A stretch of DNA of 64,000 nt. It comes from Shewanella pealeana ATCC 700345 (lineage in GTDB: Bacteria > Pseudomonadota > Gammaproteobacteria > Enterobacterales > Shewanellaceae). This document shows, piece after piece, positions 1 to 8,740 of this stretch (the first letter of the stretch is position 1; every line of letters begins with the position of its first letter). A program made the translations under genes and the position numbers. Where the stretch lies: NCBI RefSeq assembly GCF_000018285.1, contig NC_009901.1, positions 1,363,001-1,427,000 on the forward strand, read 5' to 3'. Under the pieces are notes generated by a model. The model searched no databases and was not told the origin of the DNA. It worked only from the letters and a program-made list of their open reading frames with translations.

Positions 1-58
1 TAGGCTGAATATAGAGTTGAAGCAGCAGGTCGCCCTGCTGCATTATGGCTGGTGTCAC
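1..58 (-). CDS. yggU: YggU/DUF167 family protein, N-terminal fragment
   Basis: Only the first 19 or so codons are inside the window; the gene continues past base 1. Read on the minus strand from a GTG at 58-56, the product starts VTPAIMQQGDLLLQLYIQP. The LYIQP segment matches the start of the small DUF167 (YggU) family, where the next residues are normally KASRD. The GTG shares its first base with the TAG stop of yggT, so the two genes are translationally coupled. An internal ATG at 43-41 is an alternative start. The proC-yggT-yggU order is conserved in gammaproteobacteria. The function of YggU is unknown. Confidence 0.75.
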   Translation of the reverse strand, partial: MTPAIMQQGDLLLQLYIQP

Positions 59-606
59 TATACGCTAGCCCAGAATGGTATGTATTGCGCTAGTAAGATA
101 TTGACGAAGTTAAGGATAATCATCATCACTAGCAGTGATAAGTCTAGTCCGCCCATCGCTGGCAAAATGCGGCGGATTGGCGCAAGTAGCGGCTCAGTTA
201 ACTGACCCATTACCATTTCGATTGGGTTACTGCCTTGGCTTACCCAGCTTAAAATCGCACGTAGGATCAGCATCCAAAATAGCAATACGCCGGCTTCTTT
301 AATCACCGACACTAAAGAGACAAGCAGTAAGGTAGGTACATTAATTGCCGCACCAGCCATCAGGCTTAAGATGACAAACTTAAGTACCACAACCGTTATT
401 GCGAGTACGAAAGAGGCGGTATCAAAACTGCCAAAAGAGGGCAGTACGCGTCTTAAAGGGCCAACAATTGGGTGAGTGGCCTTTACGATAAACTGACTGA
501 AAGGGTTATAAAAATCGGCTCTAGCTAATTGTAGCCAGATACGTAACACCACGACCATCAGGTATAGATCGAATACCGTGCTTATCAGAAAACTAAATGC
601 ATTCAT
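58..606 (-). CDS. yggT: YggT family integral membrane protein
   Basis: Inner-membrane protein of 182 residues. It contains two copies of the YGGT unit: a hydrophobic helix followed by an amphipathic segment ending in PLRRVLP (first half) and PIRRILP (second half). The internal duplication and length fit the proteobacterial two-repeat YggT family. Members have been linked to osmotic stress tolerance in E. coli and to division or membrane organisation elsewhere; the biochemical role is not settled. It lies 35 bases downstream of proC on the same strand and overlaps the start of yggU by one base, so the three genes are probably one transcript. Confidence 0.93.
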   Translation of the reverse strand: MNAFSFLISTVFDLYLMVVVLRIWLQLARADFYNPFSQFIVKATHPIVGPLRRVLPSFGSFDTASFVLAITVVVLKFVILSLMAGAAINVPTLLLVSLVSVIKEAGVLLFWMLILRAILSWVSQGSNPIEMVMGQLTEPLLAPIRRILPAMGGLDLSLLVMMIILNFVNILLAQYIPFWASV

Positions 607-641
607 CTGTTTACTCTACTTGTTCAAGTTAAATTTAAAAA

Positions 642-1460
642 CTAGTACTGCTTGGCCATCTCTTCGGCGCGGGCGATACAATTGTTCATTGCATTATCGA
701 CCAAACCTCTTAAATCACCTTTTTCAAACGTCTCAACCGCCTGCGCCGTTGTGCCGCCTTTTGATGTTACGTTCGCTCTAAGCTGAGCAAGACTCACATC
801 TGGGTTTTGTTTGACCATCAAGGCCGCGCCAAGTGCTGCTTGCTGCGCCATCTCTCTTGCGGCAAGTTCAGACATGCCACCTTTCACTGCACTTTCTACC
901 ATAGATTCTAAAAATAGGAAGAAATATGCTGGAGAGCTACCCGCAAGTGCGATCACTTGGTTTAATTCATCTTCCTTACTGACCCAGACGACTTCGCCGC
1001 CAGTTGCCATTAAGGTTTCGCAAATGGCTTTTTGCTCAGCCGATATGTCATCGCCCGCATAGAGCCCTGTCAAGCCTACACCTATTTGGGTGGGAGTATT
1101 AGGCATAGTGCGAATTAGTTTGATCTCTTGCTTAAAATAATCACTATAACGCTTGGCTGTTACGCCTGCGGCTATGGTGATAATCAGTTTATTAGAAAGG
1201 TCCAGACCGCTTAGCTCTTCGCCGACGACTTGCATCAGGTGTGGCTTTACGCCAAGCACGATAACATCGGCCGCTTGCGCCGCATCTAGGTTGTTATTCG
1301 ATACCTTAATGCCAAAGTCTGCCACCATAGCATCGAGCTTAGGTTGGCTTGGATTCGTGGCTTGGATTAGCTCAGGGCTATAGCCACTTTTGACTAAGCC
1401 ACTGACGATACTGCGGGTCATATTGCCTGCGCCGATAAAGCATACTTTCTTTTGTGTCAT
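642..1460 (-). CDS. proC: Pyrroline-5-carboxylate reductase
   Basis: Catalyses the last step of proline biosynthesis, NAD(P)H-dependent reduction of 1-pyrroline-5-carboxylate to proline, in the cytoplasm. The 272-residue length is typical. The Rossmann dinucleotide-binding motif FIGAGNM is at residues 8-14. The C-terminal dimerisation domain carries the family signature around GGTTAQAVETF. The start is an ATG at 1460 preceded by a GAGA-rich ribosome site. It is the first gene of a proC-yggT-yggU run. About 200 bases of AT-rich DNA separate it from yggS, which lies upstream on the same strand. Confidence 0.97.
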   Translation of the reverse strand: MTQKKVCFIGAGNMTRSIVSGLVKSGYSPELIQATNPSQPKLDAMVADFGIKVSNNNLDAAQAADVIVLGVKPHLMQVVGEELSGLDLSNKLIITIAAGVTAKRYSDYFKQEIKLIRTMPNTPTQIGVGLTGLYAGDDISAEQKAICETLMATGGEVVWVSKEDELNQVIALAGSSPAYFFLFLESMVESAVKGGMSELAAREMAQQAALGAALMVKQNPDVSLAQLRANVTSKGGTTAQAVETFEKGDLRGLVDNAMNNCIARAEEMAKQY

Positions 1461-1662
1461 GGAGATCTCTTTTTGTTTTAGTTAGCTGCACCGAACATCT
1501 TTTGCACTTACAAGGAAAAAGATTATTTAATTAAGGGCTATTTTACTAAAGACTATTTCAGTAAGCGCTATTTTACTCATTAATATCTGGCCGAGTAAGA
1601 GCAATATAAGTTTTATGTTATTAAACAATTTTCATATTGATACTCAATCCGCCAGTTGTTGC

Positions 1663-2364
1663 TTATGCCTTGCTGTAATCACGCTCGCCAAAGATAGCGC
1701 TACCAATACGCACCATGGTTGATCCATGGGCAACGGCAAGCTCTAGGTCATTACTCATGCCAACAGACAGGGTATCGACATAATCAAAGCGTTGAGCCAA
1801 TTGGTTATACAGTGCCTGCAAGGCTGCCATTTCATCTGTGGCCGTTTGTTCATCGACATCGGCCGATGGAATAGCCATCAAGCCGCGAAGAGTCAGATTA
1901 GGCATCTGGGCAATCTTGTCTGCGAGAGCCAATATTTCATTGGCCGCGACGCCAGACTTACTCGCTTCTTGGCTGATGTTGACTTGAATACACACATTGA
2001 TCGGCGGCATCGAGTCCGGGCGCTGCTCATTCAGCCGTTGGGCGATTTTTTCACGCTCGACTGTATGCATCCAGTCAAACAGTGTCGCAACCACTTTGGT
2101 TTTGTTTGATTGTAGTGGCCCGATAAAGTGCCACTCAATATCTGGGTAGTCTTCGCTAAGTGCATTGACCTTAGATTCGCCCTCTTGCACATAGTTTTCG
2201 CCGAAGCGACGCTGACCCGCATGATAGGCTTCAATGATCTGGTTATTGGGTTTTGTTTTGCTCACGGCAAGGAGTTGTACATCTTCTGCTCGGCGAGAAG
2301 AATTTTGCGCCGCTTGTGCAATCCGGCTCTGGGCGATTGCGAGTCTGTCTGTTATTGTTGTCAT
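1663..2364 (-). CDS. yggS: PLP homeostasis protein YggS (PLPBP/COG0325)
   Basis: Cytoplasmic pyridoxal-5'-phosphate-binding protein of the alanine-racemase-like fold with no known catalytic activity; family members buffer free PLP and affect amino-acid pools. The PLP lysine is K36 in AVSKTKP, followed by FGENYVQE at 54-61 and the phosphate-binding region near the C-terminus (SVGMSNDLELA). 233 residues is normal. It is divergent from pilT with 35 bases between the start codons, an arrangement common in gammaproteobacteria. Confidence 0.95.
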   Translation of the reverse strand: MTTITDRLAIAQSRIAQAAQNSSRRAEDVQLLAVSKTKPNNQIIEAYHAGQRRFGENYVQEGESKVNALSEDYPDIEWHFIGPLQSNKTKVVATLFDWMHTVEREKIAQRLNEQRPDSMPPINVCIQVNISQEASKSGVAANEILALADKIAQMPNLTLRGLMAIPSADVDEQTATDEMAALQALYNQLAQRFDYVDTLSVGMSNDLELAVAHGSTMVRIGSAIFGERDYSKA

Positions 2365-2399
2365 GTTGTAAGTTTTTGGTTGAATGGATATCCCAAACT

Positions 2400-3437
2400 A
2401 TGGAAATCACAGAGTTACTTGCCTTTAGTGTAAAACACAATGCATCAGATCTACACCTTTCAGCGGGTGTTTCTCCCATGATCCGTGTTGATGGTGAAGT
2501 GAGAAAGATTAATTTACCCGCTTTAGATCACCAAGGTGTACATAGCTTAGTCTACGACATCATGAACGATAAGCAGCGTAAGGATTATGAAGAGCACCTA
2601 GAGATAGATTTCTCGTTTGAAGTGCCGGGTCTTGCACGTTTTCGTGTTAATGCTTTTAACCAGTCTCGTGGTTCGGCGGCGGTTTTCCGTACCATTCCCA
2701 GTGACATCTTGAGTCTGGAGCAATTAGGCGCACCGGAGATCTTCAAAAAAATCTCAAGTTTCCCCCGTGGTCTAGTATTGGTCACCGGCCCAACTGGCTC
2801 GGGAAAGAGTACCACCTTGGCGGCAATGATCGATTATGTGAACGAAAACCGTCACGACCACATTCTGACCATTGAAGATCCGATAGAATTTGTTCATCAA
2901 AATAAGCAGTGCTTGATTAACCAACGTGAAGTGCATCGCCATACCCACAGCTTTAACGCGGCACTGAGAAGTGCACTGCGTGAAGATCCAGACGTGATCT
3001 TAGTCGGTGAGATGCGAGATCTTGAAACCATTCGTCTGGCGATGACAGCGGCGGAAACGGGTCACTTAGTCTTTGGAACCCTGCATACCACCTCTGCGGC
3101 TAAAACCATTGACCGTATTGTCGACGTTTTCCCTGAAGGTGAGAAAGGCATGGTAAGAACCATGTTGTCTGAATCTTTGCAGGCGGTTATCTCTCAGACC
3201 TTGATTAAGAAAGTGGGCGGCGGCCGAGTGGCGGCGCATGAGATCATGATGGGGACGCCTGCGATTCGTAACCTTATTCGTGAGGATAAAGTCGCGCAGA
3301 TGTATTCGGCAATTCAAACGGGTATGGCCCACGGAATGCAGACGCTGGACCAATGTTTACAGAACTTGGTTAATCGCGGCCAAATCTCCCGTGAAGATGC
3401 CATGGCTAAGAGCTCGAATAAACAAACCAACTTTTAA
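2400..3437 (+). CDS. pilT: Type IV pilus retraction ATPase PilT
   Basis: Hexameric cytoplasmic ATPase that depolymerises type IV pili and drives twitching motility. The ATG at 2400 gives 345 residues beginning MEITELLAF, the usual PilT start and length; a longer reading from 2253 would run through the divergent yggS promoter and coding region and is rejected. An N-terminal PAS-like domain (SDLHLSAG) precedes a RecA-like core with Walker A GPTGSGKST and Walker B LVGEMRD, plus the HTTSAAKTIDR region. pilU follows 23 bases later, so the two are probably co-transcribed. Confidence 0.97.
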   Translation: MEITELLAFSVKHNASDLHLSAGVSPMIRVDGEVRKINLPALDHQGVHSLVYDIMNDKQRKDYEEHLEIDFSFEVPGLARFRVNAFNQSRGSAAVFRTIPSDILSLEQLGAPEIFKKISSFPRGLVLVTGPTGSGKSTTLAAMIDYVNENRHDHILTIEDPIEFVHQNKQCLINQREVHRHTHSFNAALRSALREDPDVILVGEMRDLETIRLAMTAAETGHLVFGTLHTTSAAKTIDRIVDVFPEGEKGMVRTMLSESLQAVISQTLIKKVGGGRVAAHEIMMGTPAIRNLIREDKVAQMYSAIQTGMAHGMQTLDQCLQNLVNRGQISREDAMAKSSNKQTNF

Positions 3438-3460
3438 TAGGTAATAGGGATAGCTAGTCT

Positions 3461-4573
3461 ATGGATGTTCGTCCTTTTCTAAAGGTGATGATTGAGCGTA
3501 AGGCATCGGATCTATTTATTACCGCAGGTTTCCCACCGAGCGCTAAAGTTGATGGTGAGCTGCGCCCCTTAGGTGAGAATGCTTTTACTCCTGCCCAGTC
3601 GTTAGATTTTGTTGAGTCATTGATGACTGATGTGCAAAAGCAGGAATTTCACGGGACTCGTGAGTGTAACTTTGCCTTTTCGGCTAAAGATCTTGGCCGA
3701 TTTCGTGTCAGCGCCTTTTGGCAGCGTGAGTTTCCCGGCTGCGTGATGCGTCGAATCGAGACTCAGATCCCTGAGGTTGATGACTTAATGTTGCCGCCTA
3801 TCTTAAAAGATTTGGTGATGAGTAAGCGCGGCTTAGTGATTTTGGTTGGTGGTACCGGTACAGGTAAGTCGACCTCGCTTGCGGCACTGGTCGGCTATCG
3901 AAATACCCATGCCCGCGGTCATATTCTGACGATTGAAGATCCGGTGGAATTTGTTCATGAGCATAAGCAGAGCATCATTACTCAGCGTGAGGTGGGGATC
4001 GATACCGAGTCTTTCGATGCAGCGCTTAAAAGTTCTCTGCGTCAGGCGCCTGATGTGATTTTGATCGGTGAAATTCGTAGCCAGGAAACTATGGAGTTCG
4101 CGCTGTCTTTTGCCGAGACGGGTCACCTTTGTATGGCGACTCTGCATGCTAATAACGCTAACCAAGCGCTCGACCGTATCATGCATTTAGTGCCGGAGAG
4201 TAAGCACCATCAACTGCTGTTTGATTTGTCGTTAAACTTACGCGGTATTGTGGCGCAGCAATTGGTGCCTAAGAGCGATGGCAGCGGAAGGCGTGCGGCG
4301 ATTGAGGTATTGATTAATACCCCGCGTGTCGCCAGCTTGATTGCTAAAAATGAGCTGCATACCCTTAAAGAAACCATGGCAAAGTCAAATGAGCAGGGGA
4401 TGCAGACCTTCGACCAAGCTTTGTTAAAGCTCTACAGCGAGGGCGAGATCAGTTACGCCGATGCGCTGCATCATGCGGATTCACCAAACGACCTGCGACT
4501 GATGATCAAGCTACAAAGCTCAGATACGACTAGCAGTAGCTCTATGGATGGGGTCACACTCAATTTAGACTAG
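3461..4573 (+). CDS. pilU: PilT-like ATPase PilU
   Basis: Paralogue of PilT that acts together with it to power retraction of type IV pili under load; in characterised systems it depends on PilT. The 370-residue protein has Walker A GGTGTGKST, Walker B LIGEIRS and a C-terminal extension (serine-rich, ending SSMDGVTLNLD) absent from PilT, all typical of PilU. It lies directly downstream of pilT on the same strand and ends just before a strong intrinsic terminator at 4591-4625. Confidence 0.95.
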   Translation: MDVRPFLKVMIERKASDLFITAGFPPSAKVDGELRPLGENAFTPAQSLDFVESLMTDVQKQEFHGTRECNFAFSAKDLGRFRVSAFWQREFPGCVMRRIETQIPEVDDLMLPPILKDLVMSKRGLVILVGGTGTGKSTSLAALVGYRNTHARGHILTIEDPVEFVHEHKQSIITQREVGIDTESFDAALKSSLRQAPDVILIGEIRSQETMEFALSFAETGHLCMATLHANNANQALDRIMHLVPESKHHQLLFDLSLNLRGIVAQQLVPKSDGSGRRAAIEVLINTPRVASLIAKNELHTLKETMAKSNEQGMQTFDQALLKLYSEGEISYADALHHADSPNDLRLMIKLQSSDTTSSSSMDGVTLNLD

Positions 4574-4590
4574 GCTAAGTCACCCCGATA

Positions 4591-4625
4591 AAAGCTGGCA
4601 ATATATTCAATTGCCAGCTTTTTTT
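4591..4625 (+). terminator. Rho-independent terminator after pilU
   Basis: An 11-bp perfect stem (AAAGCTGGCAA at 4591-4601 with TTGCCAGCTTT at 4611-4621) is followed by a run of T. It ends the pilT-pilU transcript. Confidence 0.9.
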
Positions 4626-4695
4626 ACGGCCCGTGTTGAACTCAAAGCAGATTAAAACGTATCTGTAGATAATATTCAAAGGTTAAGGAGTTATC

Positions 4696-5709
4696 TTGGC
4701 TAAGTATTTAGGATTGACCAAGGACGTCGGCCACCAAGTACGTGGCAAGACGGGGGTGTTATTAGTTAATTTAGGCACTCCAGATGAACCAACCCCCTCG
4801 GCGCTCAGGCGTTATTTGGCGGAGTTCCTAGCCGATCCCCGTGTAGTTGAGATCCCGAAACTCGTTTGGATGCTTATCTTGCACGGTATTATCTTACGAG
4901 TTCGTCCAGCAAAATCAGCGGCGCTTTATAAACAGGTGTGGACCGAGCAGGGCTCGCCGTTGATGGATATTACTCGCCGCCAAGCCCAAAAGCTGGCTGA
5001 GCACTTTGAAAAGAGCGGCGAGGATGTCTCGGTGGACTTTTGTATGCGTTACGGCCAGCCGTCGGTGTCATCGACGCTGCAAAGAATGCATCAAGAGGGC
5101 GTAGACAAGATGGTGATATTGCCTCTGTATCCGCAATACTCGGCGCCAACAACGGCGTCAGCTTTCGATGCAATCGCCAAAGAGCTTGCTACTTGGCGGT
5201 ATCTGCCTGCGCTACATTTTATCAATAGCTATCATGACCATCCTGACTTTATCGATGCACTAGCGGCATCTATCGCTAAAGACTTTGAGCTTAATGGTCA
5301 GCCGCAAAAGCTCGTGCTGTCATATCACGGTATGCCGGAGCGAAACCTCCACTTGGGCGATCCCTATTATTGTTTCTGTATGAAGACGACTAAGCTGGTG
5401 GTCGAGAAGTTGGGACTAACTGGAGATCAGTATATAACCACCTTCCAATCTCGCTTCGGTAAAGCCAAATGGCTGACGCCCTATACCGATGCCACCATGG
5501 AAGCGCTACCTAGTCAGGGGATTAAAGACATTGCCGTGGTATGCCCAGCCTTTAGCGCCGATTGTTTAGAGACGTTAGAGGAGATCGCTGGCGAAAATCG
5601 TGAGATCTTCGAACAGGCGGGTGGTGAAGAGTATCGATATATTGCCGCATTAAATGATAACGATGACCATATTCAGATGATGGCGAATATCGTTAAGCCG
5701 CATATTTAG
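4696..5709 (+). CDS. hemH: Ferrochelatase
   Basis: Inserts Fe(II) into protoporphyrin IX, the last step of protoheme synthesis, peripheral to the inner membrane. 337 residues. The catalytic histidine is in the SYHGMPERNL motif and the conserved glutamate is in CLETLEEI. The start is TTG at 4696, chosen because AAGGAG at 4685-4690 lies five bases upstream and no ATG fits; the product then begins MAKYLGL. The gene stands alone between the pilU terminator and its own terminator at 5778. Shewanella often carries two ferrochelatase genes; whether this is the only copy cannot be told from the window. Confidence 0.96.
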   Translation: MAKYLGLTKDVGHQVRGKTGVLLVNLGTPDEPTPSALRRYLAEFLADPRVVEIPKLVWMLILHGIILRVRPAKSAALYKQVWTEQGSPLMDITRRQAQKLAEHFEKSGEDVSVDFCMRYGQPSVSSTLQRMHQEGVDKMVILPLYPQYSAPTTASAFDAIAKELATWRYLPALHFINSYHDHPDFIDALAASIAKDFELNGQPQKLVLSYHGMPERNLHLGDPYYCFCMKTTKLVVEKLGLTGDQYITTFQSRFGKAKWLTPYTDATMEALPSQGIKDIAVVCPAFSADCLETLEEIAGENREIFEQAGGEEYRYIAALNDNDDHIQMMANIVKPHI

Positions 5710-5777
5710 GCGTGTTTACTTCGTGTTCTCCGTGTAGCAAACGAAGAGAGCGCTTCGTGGTAAATAGCTTTTAAAGC

Positions 5778-5813
5778 AAAGAACCCAGCTTGTGCTGGGT
5801 TCTTTGATTTTTG
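5778..5813 (+). terminator. Rho-independent terminator after hemH
   Basis: A 12-bp stem (AAAGAACCCAGC with GCTGGGTTCTTT) and a 4-base loop are followed by GATTTTTG. The stem is A-rich on the left, so it may also serve the converging ruvX transcript. Confidence 0.88.
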
Positions 5814-5867
5814 TTGGTGAATCAGGTTTGGTCTTAACTTGCCTGCATTGAGGCTAAGCCTGCCTTT

Positions 5868-6293
5868 TTAGTCCCCGTACTGATTTTCAAAGTAACTTTC
5901 AACAATCAGTACAGCAGACATGGCATCAACTTGCCCCTTAGTCAGGGCCTTGTATCCTCCCATCTCAAACAGCCTAGCTTTAGCGTCTGCAGTGGTGAGA
6001 CGTTCGTCTTGAGTCTCGACTTTTACGCCGAAGCGACCACTTATGCGATTGGCAAACTTGCGTGCTCTTTGGGTCATCTCTTGCTCGGTGCCATCCATAT
6101 TGAGTGGTAGGCCAACGACTACAAGATCGGGTTTCCATTCGGTAATGAGTGCGCCAATCTCTTCCCATCTAGGGATCCCGTCTACAGCCTTTATCGACAA
6201 TAGTGGTCTAGCGCTTGCGGTGAGTTCTTGCCCTATAGCAATACCGATACTCTTTGTGCCGTAATCAAAGCCTAAGACGCTTTTATCGCCCAT
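5868..6293 (-). CDS. ruvX: Holliday junction resolvase-like RuvX (YqgF)
   Basis: RNase H-fold nuclease of the YqgF/RuvX family, implicated in processing the 5' end of pre-16S rRNA and in Holliday-junction resolution. 141 residues. The first acidic residue lies in [13 protein letters not shown] (D10), with the conserved [10 protein letters not shown] and DERLTT motifs following. The start ATG at 6293 has AGGAAAG upstream. It is the last gene of yciH-algH-ruvX; algH-ruvX adjacency is conserved in gammaproteobacteria. Confidence 0.95.
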   Translation of the reverse strand: MGDKSVLGFDYGTKSIGIAIGQELTASARPLLSIKAVDGIPRWEEIGALITEWKPDLVVVGLPLNMDGTEQEMTQRARKFANRISGRFGVKVETQDERLTTADAKARLFEMGGYKALTKGQVDAMSAVLIVESYFENQYGD

Positions 6294-6331
6294 CTTTGTC
6301 TTTCCTGTTTTATGCCGTTAAAAGGCGGTAT

Positions 6332-6892
6332 TTATGCGTGACCAGCATGTTGAGACAGCTGCCAGATATCAAAACCCAGAGACTCAGTCGCCAGCTGCCA
6401 ACGTTTGTCATGTTCGATGTCAAACAGTAACTCAGGGCTTGCCGGGATAGATAGCCAAGTGTTTTCGGTGAGCTCTTGCTCTAATTGTCCACGAGTCCAG
6501 CCAGCATAACCCAGTGCGATAACAAACTTCTCTGGCGCCTTATCTGAGCCTAAACAGGCTAAGATATCTTGCGATGTGGTCAACATCACTTCTGGTGTAA
6601 TCGCATCGCTATTACTCCAGCAATCTTGCGTCGTATGCAGTACAAAGCCGCGCTCAGGATTGACTGGGCCGCCAGCAAGCACTTCTCTTGCGAGAGTACT
6701 AATAGGTTCTGGCTCCTCGCTTAGCTCCATCTGCTCTAGAAGCTCGTCAACGATAATGCCACTGGGCTTATTGACCACTATGCCCATGGCGCCTTTTTCG
6801 TCGTGCTCACAGATATAGATCAATGAACGTTCAAAATAGGTATCCTGCAAGGAAGGCATAGCGATTAAGAAGTGATTTTGTAAACTGTCCAT
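6332..6892 (-). CDS. algH: UPF0301 protein AlgH (YqgE)
   Basis: Member of the AlgH/YqgE (DUF179) family, named for an effect on alginate regulation in Pseudomonas; the biochemical role is unknown. The protein shows the family blocks [27 protein letters not shown] and [16 protein letters not shown] place the start at the ATG at 6892 (MDSLQNHF), matching the usual family start; an ATG four codons upstream at 6904 is possible and neither has a clear ribosome site. It sits between yciH and ruvX with short gaps, consistent with one operon. Confidence 0.93.
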   Translation of the reverse strand: MDSLQNHFLIAMPSLQDTYFERSLIYICEHDEKGAMGIVVNKPSGIIVDELLEQMELSEEPEPISTLAREVLAGGPVNPERGFVLHTTQDCWSNSDAITPEVMLTTSQDILACLGSDKAPEKFVIALGYAGWTRGQLEQELTENTWLSIPASPELLFDIEHDKRWQLATESLGFDIWQLSQHAGHA

Positions 6893-6916
6893 AGACTTTT
6901 CCATATAAGTGGGAGT

Positions 6917-7246
6917 TTAGCCGCCAGCCAATTTGACAGTGTAATTGAGTTTTTCGAGCAGGGTCTTAATTTGCTCTCTATTGTCGGTTTGCACTTCGAT
7001 ATTGAACTCTTTTACTGTACCGCCGCAGCCGCACTGTTTTTTGAGTTTTTGGGCTAAGGCTTTTAGCTCTTTTTCTTGTAAGCCAAGGCCTTTAATCACT
7101 GAAACGCCTTTGCCTTTACGGCCTTTGCTATCGTTATGAATTCTGACAATGCCATCACCTTCCGGTGCCGATTGGGTCTGTTTTTCAGGAGCAATTCTGC
7201 CGCCATCGGTGCTATAGACTAATGATACGTTTGGATCGGATTTCAT
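6917..7246 (-). CDS. yciH: SUI1/eIF1-like translation factor YciH
   Basis: Small bacterial homologue of eukaryotic initiation factor eIF1 (SUI1 fold). E. coli YciH has been reported to influence initiation fidelity and stress translation. 109 residues. The C-terminal two thirds carry the SUI1 core with the KGVSVIKGL block and the basic CGCGGTVK loop. It is the first gene of the yciH-algH-ruvX run, 12-24 bases upstream of algH depending on the algH start. Confidence 0.93.
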   Translation of the reverse strand: MKSDPNVSLVYSTDGGRIAPEKQTQSAPEGDGIVRIHNDSKGRKGKGVSVIKGLGLQEKELKALAQKLKKQCGCGGTVKEFNIEVQTDNREQIKTLLEKLNYTVKLAGG

Positions 7247-7378
7247 TTGAGTGGTCGCTGGTGAACTAATGTGGCCAGTTTAGCAAAGAAGCTAGCGTTA
7301 CGGGAGAGGCTGGTTAAGAGAAACTTACTCGTTTGTCAGGTTAATGGCAGCCTGACAAACGGCTTTTATAGAAATAGC
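7247..7378. other. Intergenic segment with a perfect hairpin
   Basis: Between the yciH start and the tandem repeat array. A perfect 10-bp stem (GTTTGTCAGG at 7331-7340, CCTGACAAAC at 7351-7360) with a 10-base loop is followed on the plus strand by GGCTTTTAT. No plus-strand gene ends here, so its role is unclear. No coding region is seen. Confidence 0.5.
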
Positions 7379-7692
7379 GCTAGCTTAATCCATAATGATG
7401 TAAAGGCCTGAGTCGTTATTAATGGTAGCGGCTGCTTTTCCTCGGTTTACTTGAGAGCATTAAAGGTACAGCGCTAGCTCAATTAATAATGATGCAAGGG
7501 GCAGTGTCGTTATTAATGGTAGCGGCTGCTTTTCCTCGGTTTACTTGAGAGCATTAAAGGTACAGTGCTAGCTCAATCAATAATGATGCAAGGGGCAGTG
7601 TCGTTATTAATAGTGGCGACAGCTTTTCCTCGGTTTGCTTGAGAGCGTTAAAGGTACAGCGCTAGCTCAATTAATAATGATGCGAAGGTCAG
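7379..7692. repeat. 94-bp tandem repeat, three full units plus a partial
   Basis: Units start at the hexamer GCTAGC at 7379, 7473, 7567 and 7661, an exact 94-base period each time. The first unit is the most diverged, and the second and third are nearly identical. The fourth, partial unit is the 3' end of the minus-strand membrane-protein gene at 7648-7968 (last codons and stop). The array therefore seems to have arisen by tandem duplication of the end of that gene plus its downstream sequence. Confidence 0.93.
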
Positions 7693-7968
7693 TGTGGCTA
7701 GGGGGGCCAAATATTTGTGAGTACTAGGTAGCGCAATAGAGCATGAGGTCAGCACAAAGCCAATTGCAGTGCCTGCAAAGTGGGTTACTGGGGCACTGGC
7801 AATAGCGATAATCAACCAACTAAGCACCAAAAGAGGCAGAATAATCAGTGAGTGTTTACTGAGTTTATCGGCTAAGGAAGCTTGATTATCAGGGGCGTCA
7901 GAGACATTTTCCGGTGTAACCAAAAACACCACTGTAGCGATGGCAAAAGCTGCGATAAACCAGAACAT
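7648..7968 (-). CDS. Small integral membrane protein, unknown, Fur-box controlled
   Basis: 106-residue protein with about four hydrophobic helices (N-terminal MFWFIAAFAIATVVFLV, then three after residue 40). I do not recognise it securely; its size and topology recall the small DUF3325-type proteins found beside iron-uptake genes, but this is only a resemblance. The start at 7968 is preferred over the in-frame ATG at 7980 because GAGAG lies just upstream. A strong Fur-box match lies at 7991-8009, immediately upstream, so iron repression is likely. Its 3' end is the founder of the 94-bp tandem repeats that follow. Confidence 0.7.
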   Translation of the reverse strand: MFWFIAAFAIATVVFLVTPENVSDAPDNQASLADKLSKHSLIILPLLVLSWLIIAIASAPVTHFAGTAIGFVLTSCSIALPSTHKYLAPLATLTFASLLIELALYL

Positions 7969-7990
7969 AGTGACTCTCATTAATAATATG

Positions 7991-8009
7991 GTAATTGATA
8001 ATCATTATC
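7991..8009 (-). promoter_or_regulatory. Fur box
   Basis: GTAATTGATAATCATTATC matches the 19-base consensus GATAATGATAATCATTATC at 16 positions, with the last 14 exact. It lies 23 bases from the start of the minus-strand membrane-protein gene. The plus-strand lipoprotein start is 130 bases away on the other side and could also be affected. Confidence 0.75.
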
Positions 8010-8139
8010 ATTAGGCCGTGCGGTTAAGTCAAGATGCCTGACAAGAGTATTTACCAAAATTGAGTTGTAGATTAAGAAATAGCTCTGTAAGCTGGGCGAA
8101 TAAGTGCACAAAATATAAAAGATTATGGTTGGAGAGAAC

Positions 8140-8697
8140 ATGAAGAAGTTATTGGTTATCATGGCTGCACTAGCATTAAGTGCATGTAGCTCACTTAAAA
8201 CAAGCTCAGATTATGATCCAGGTGTAAACTTTTCAGAAGTGAAAACTTACGCTTGGGTAGAGAAGAAAACTGATGATGCGACTTATCATTTAGATGGCCT
8301 AATGGATCAGCGTGTTCGTAAAGCCGTTGACGATCAACTGCAGCTAAAAGGTCTAGCAAAAGCAGATGTGGCTAGCGCCGATGTATTAGTTAATTACCTA
8401 ACCAAAGTCGATAAGAAGATCAATGTCGATACCTTCAACAGCAACTATGGCTATAACCCATATTATGGTCGAGGTTGGGGCGGTGGCGTCGGCCACACCC
8501 AAACAACCGTTCGTGAATATGAAGTAGGGACTTTGATCCTCGATTTAGTTAACGCAAAAACAGGTAAGCTTATCTGGAGAGGTTCTGTTGCCGATACGAT
8601 GCGCGATAAAGATACCCCTGAAGAGCGCGTAAAAGTGGTAAATGAAGCCGTAGGTGCGTTATTAGTAAACTACCCACCAAAGCCTGAAGATAAGTAA
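8140..8697 (+). CDS. DUF4136-type lipoprotein
   Basis: Predicted outer-membrane or periplasm-anchored lipoprotein of 185 residues. MKKLLVIMAALALSAC gives a signal peptide with lipobox LSAC, cleaved before the cysteine at residue 16. The mature part begins SSLKTSSDYDPGVNFSEVKTYAW, the DUF4136 pattern, and has a glycine/tyrosine-rich loop (YGYNPYYGRGWGGG). The start at 8140 is chosen over the ATG at 8125 because GGAGAG lies upstream and it gives a clean signal peptide. DUF4136 function is unknown. A terminator follows at 8741. Confidence 0.87.
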   Translation: MKKLLVIMAALALSACSSLKTSSDYDPGVNFSEVKTYAWVEKKTDDATYHLDGLMDQRVRKAVDDQLQLKGLAKADVASADVLVNYLTKVDKKINVDTFNSNYGYNPYYGRGWGGGVGHTQTTVREYEVGTLILDLVNAKTGKLIWRGSVADTMRDKDTPEERVKVVNEAVGALLVNYPPKPEDK

Positions 8698-8740
8698 ACT
8701 TTTAGTCATTTAGCTTTTGTCACTTAGCTTCCAGTAACGA

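Noticed and set aside
2253..2399. N-terminal extension of PilT by 49 residues
   Set aside because: It would run through the yggS coding region and the divergent promoter; PilT normally starts at MEITELL (2400).
7379..7692. CRISPR-like array
   Set aside because: The 94-base units abut directly with no variable spacers; it is a simple tandem duplication.
7980..8162. 60-codon minus-strand frame between the membrane protein and lipoprotein genes
   Set aside because: It overlaps the lipoprotein start and the Fur box, has no ribosome site and looks like translated promoter DNA.
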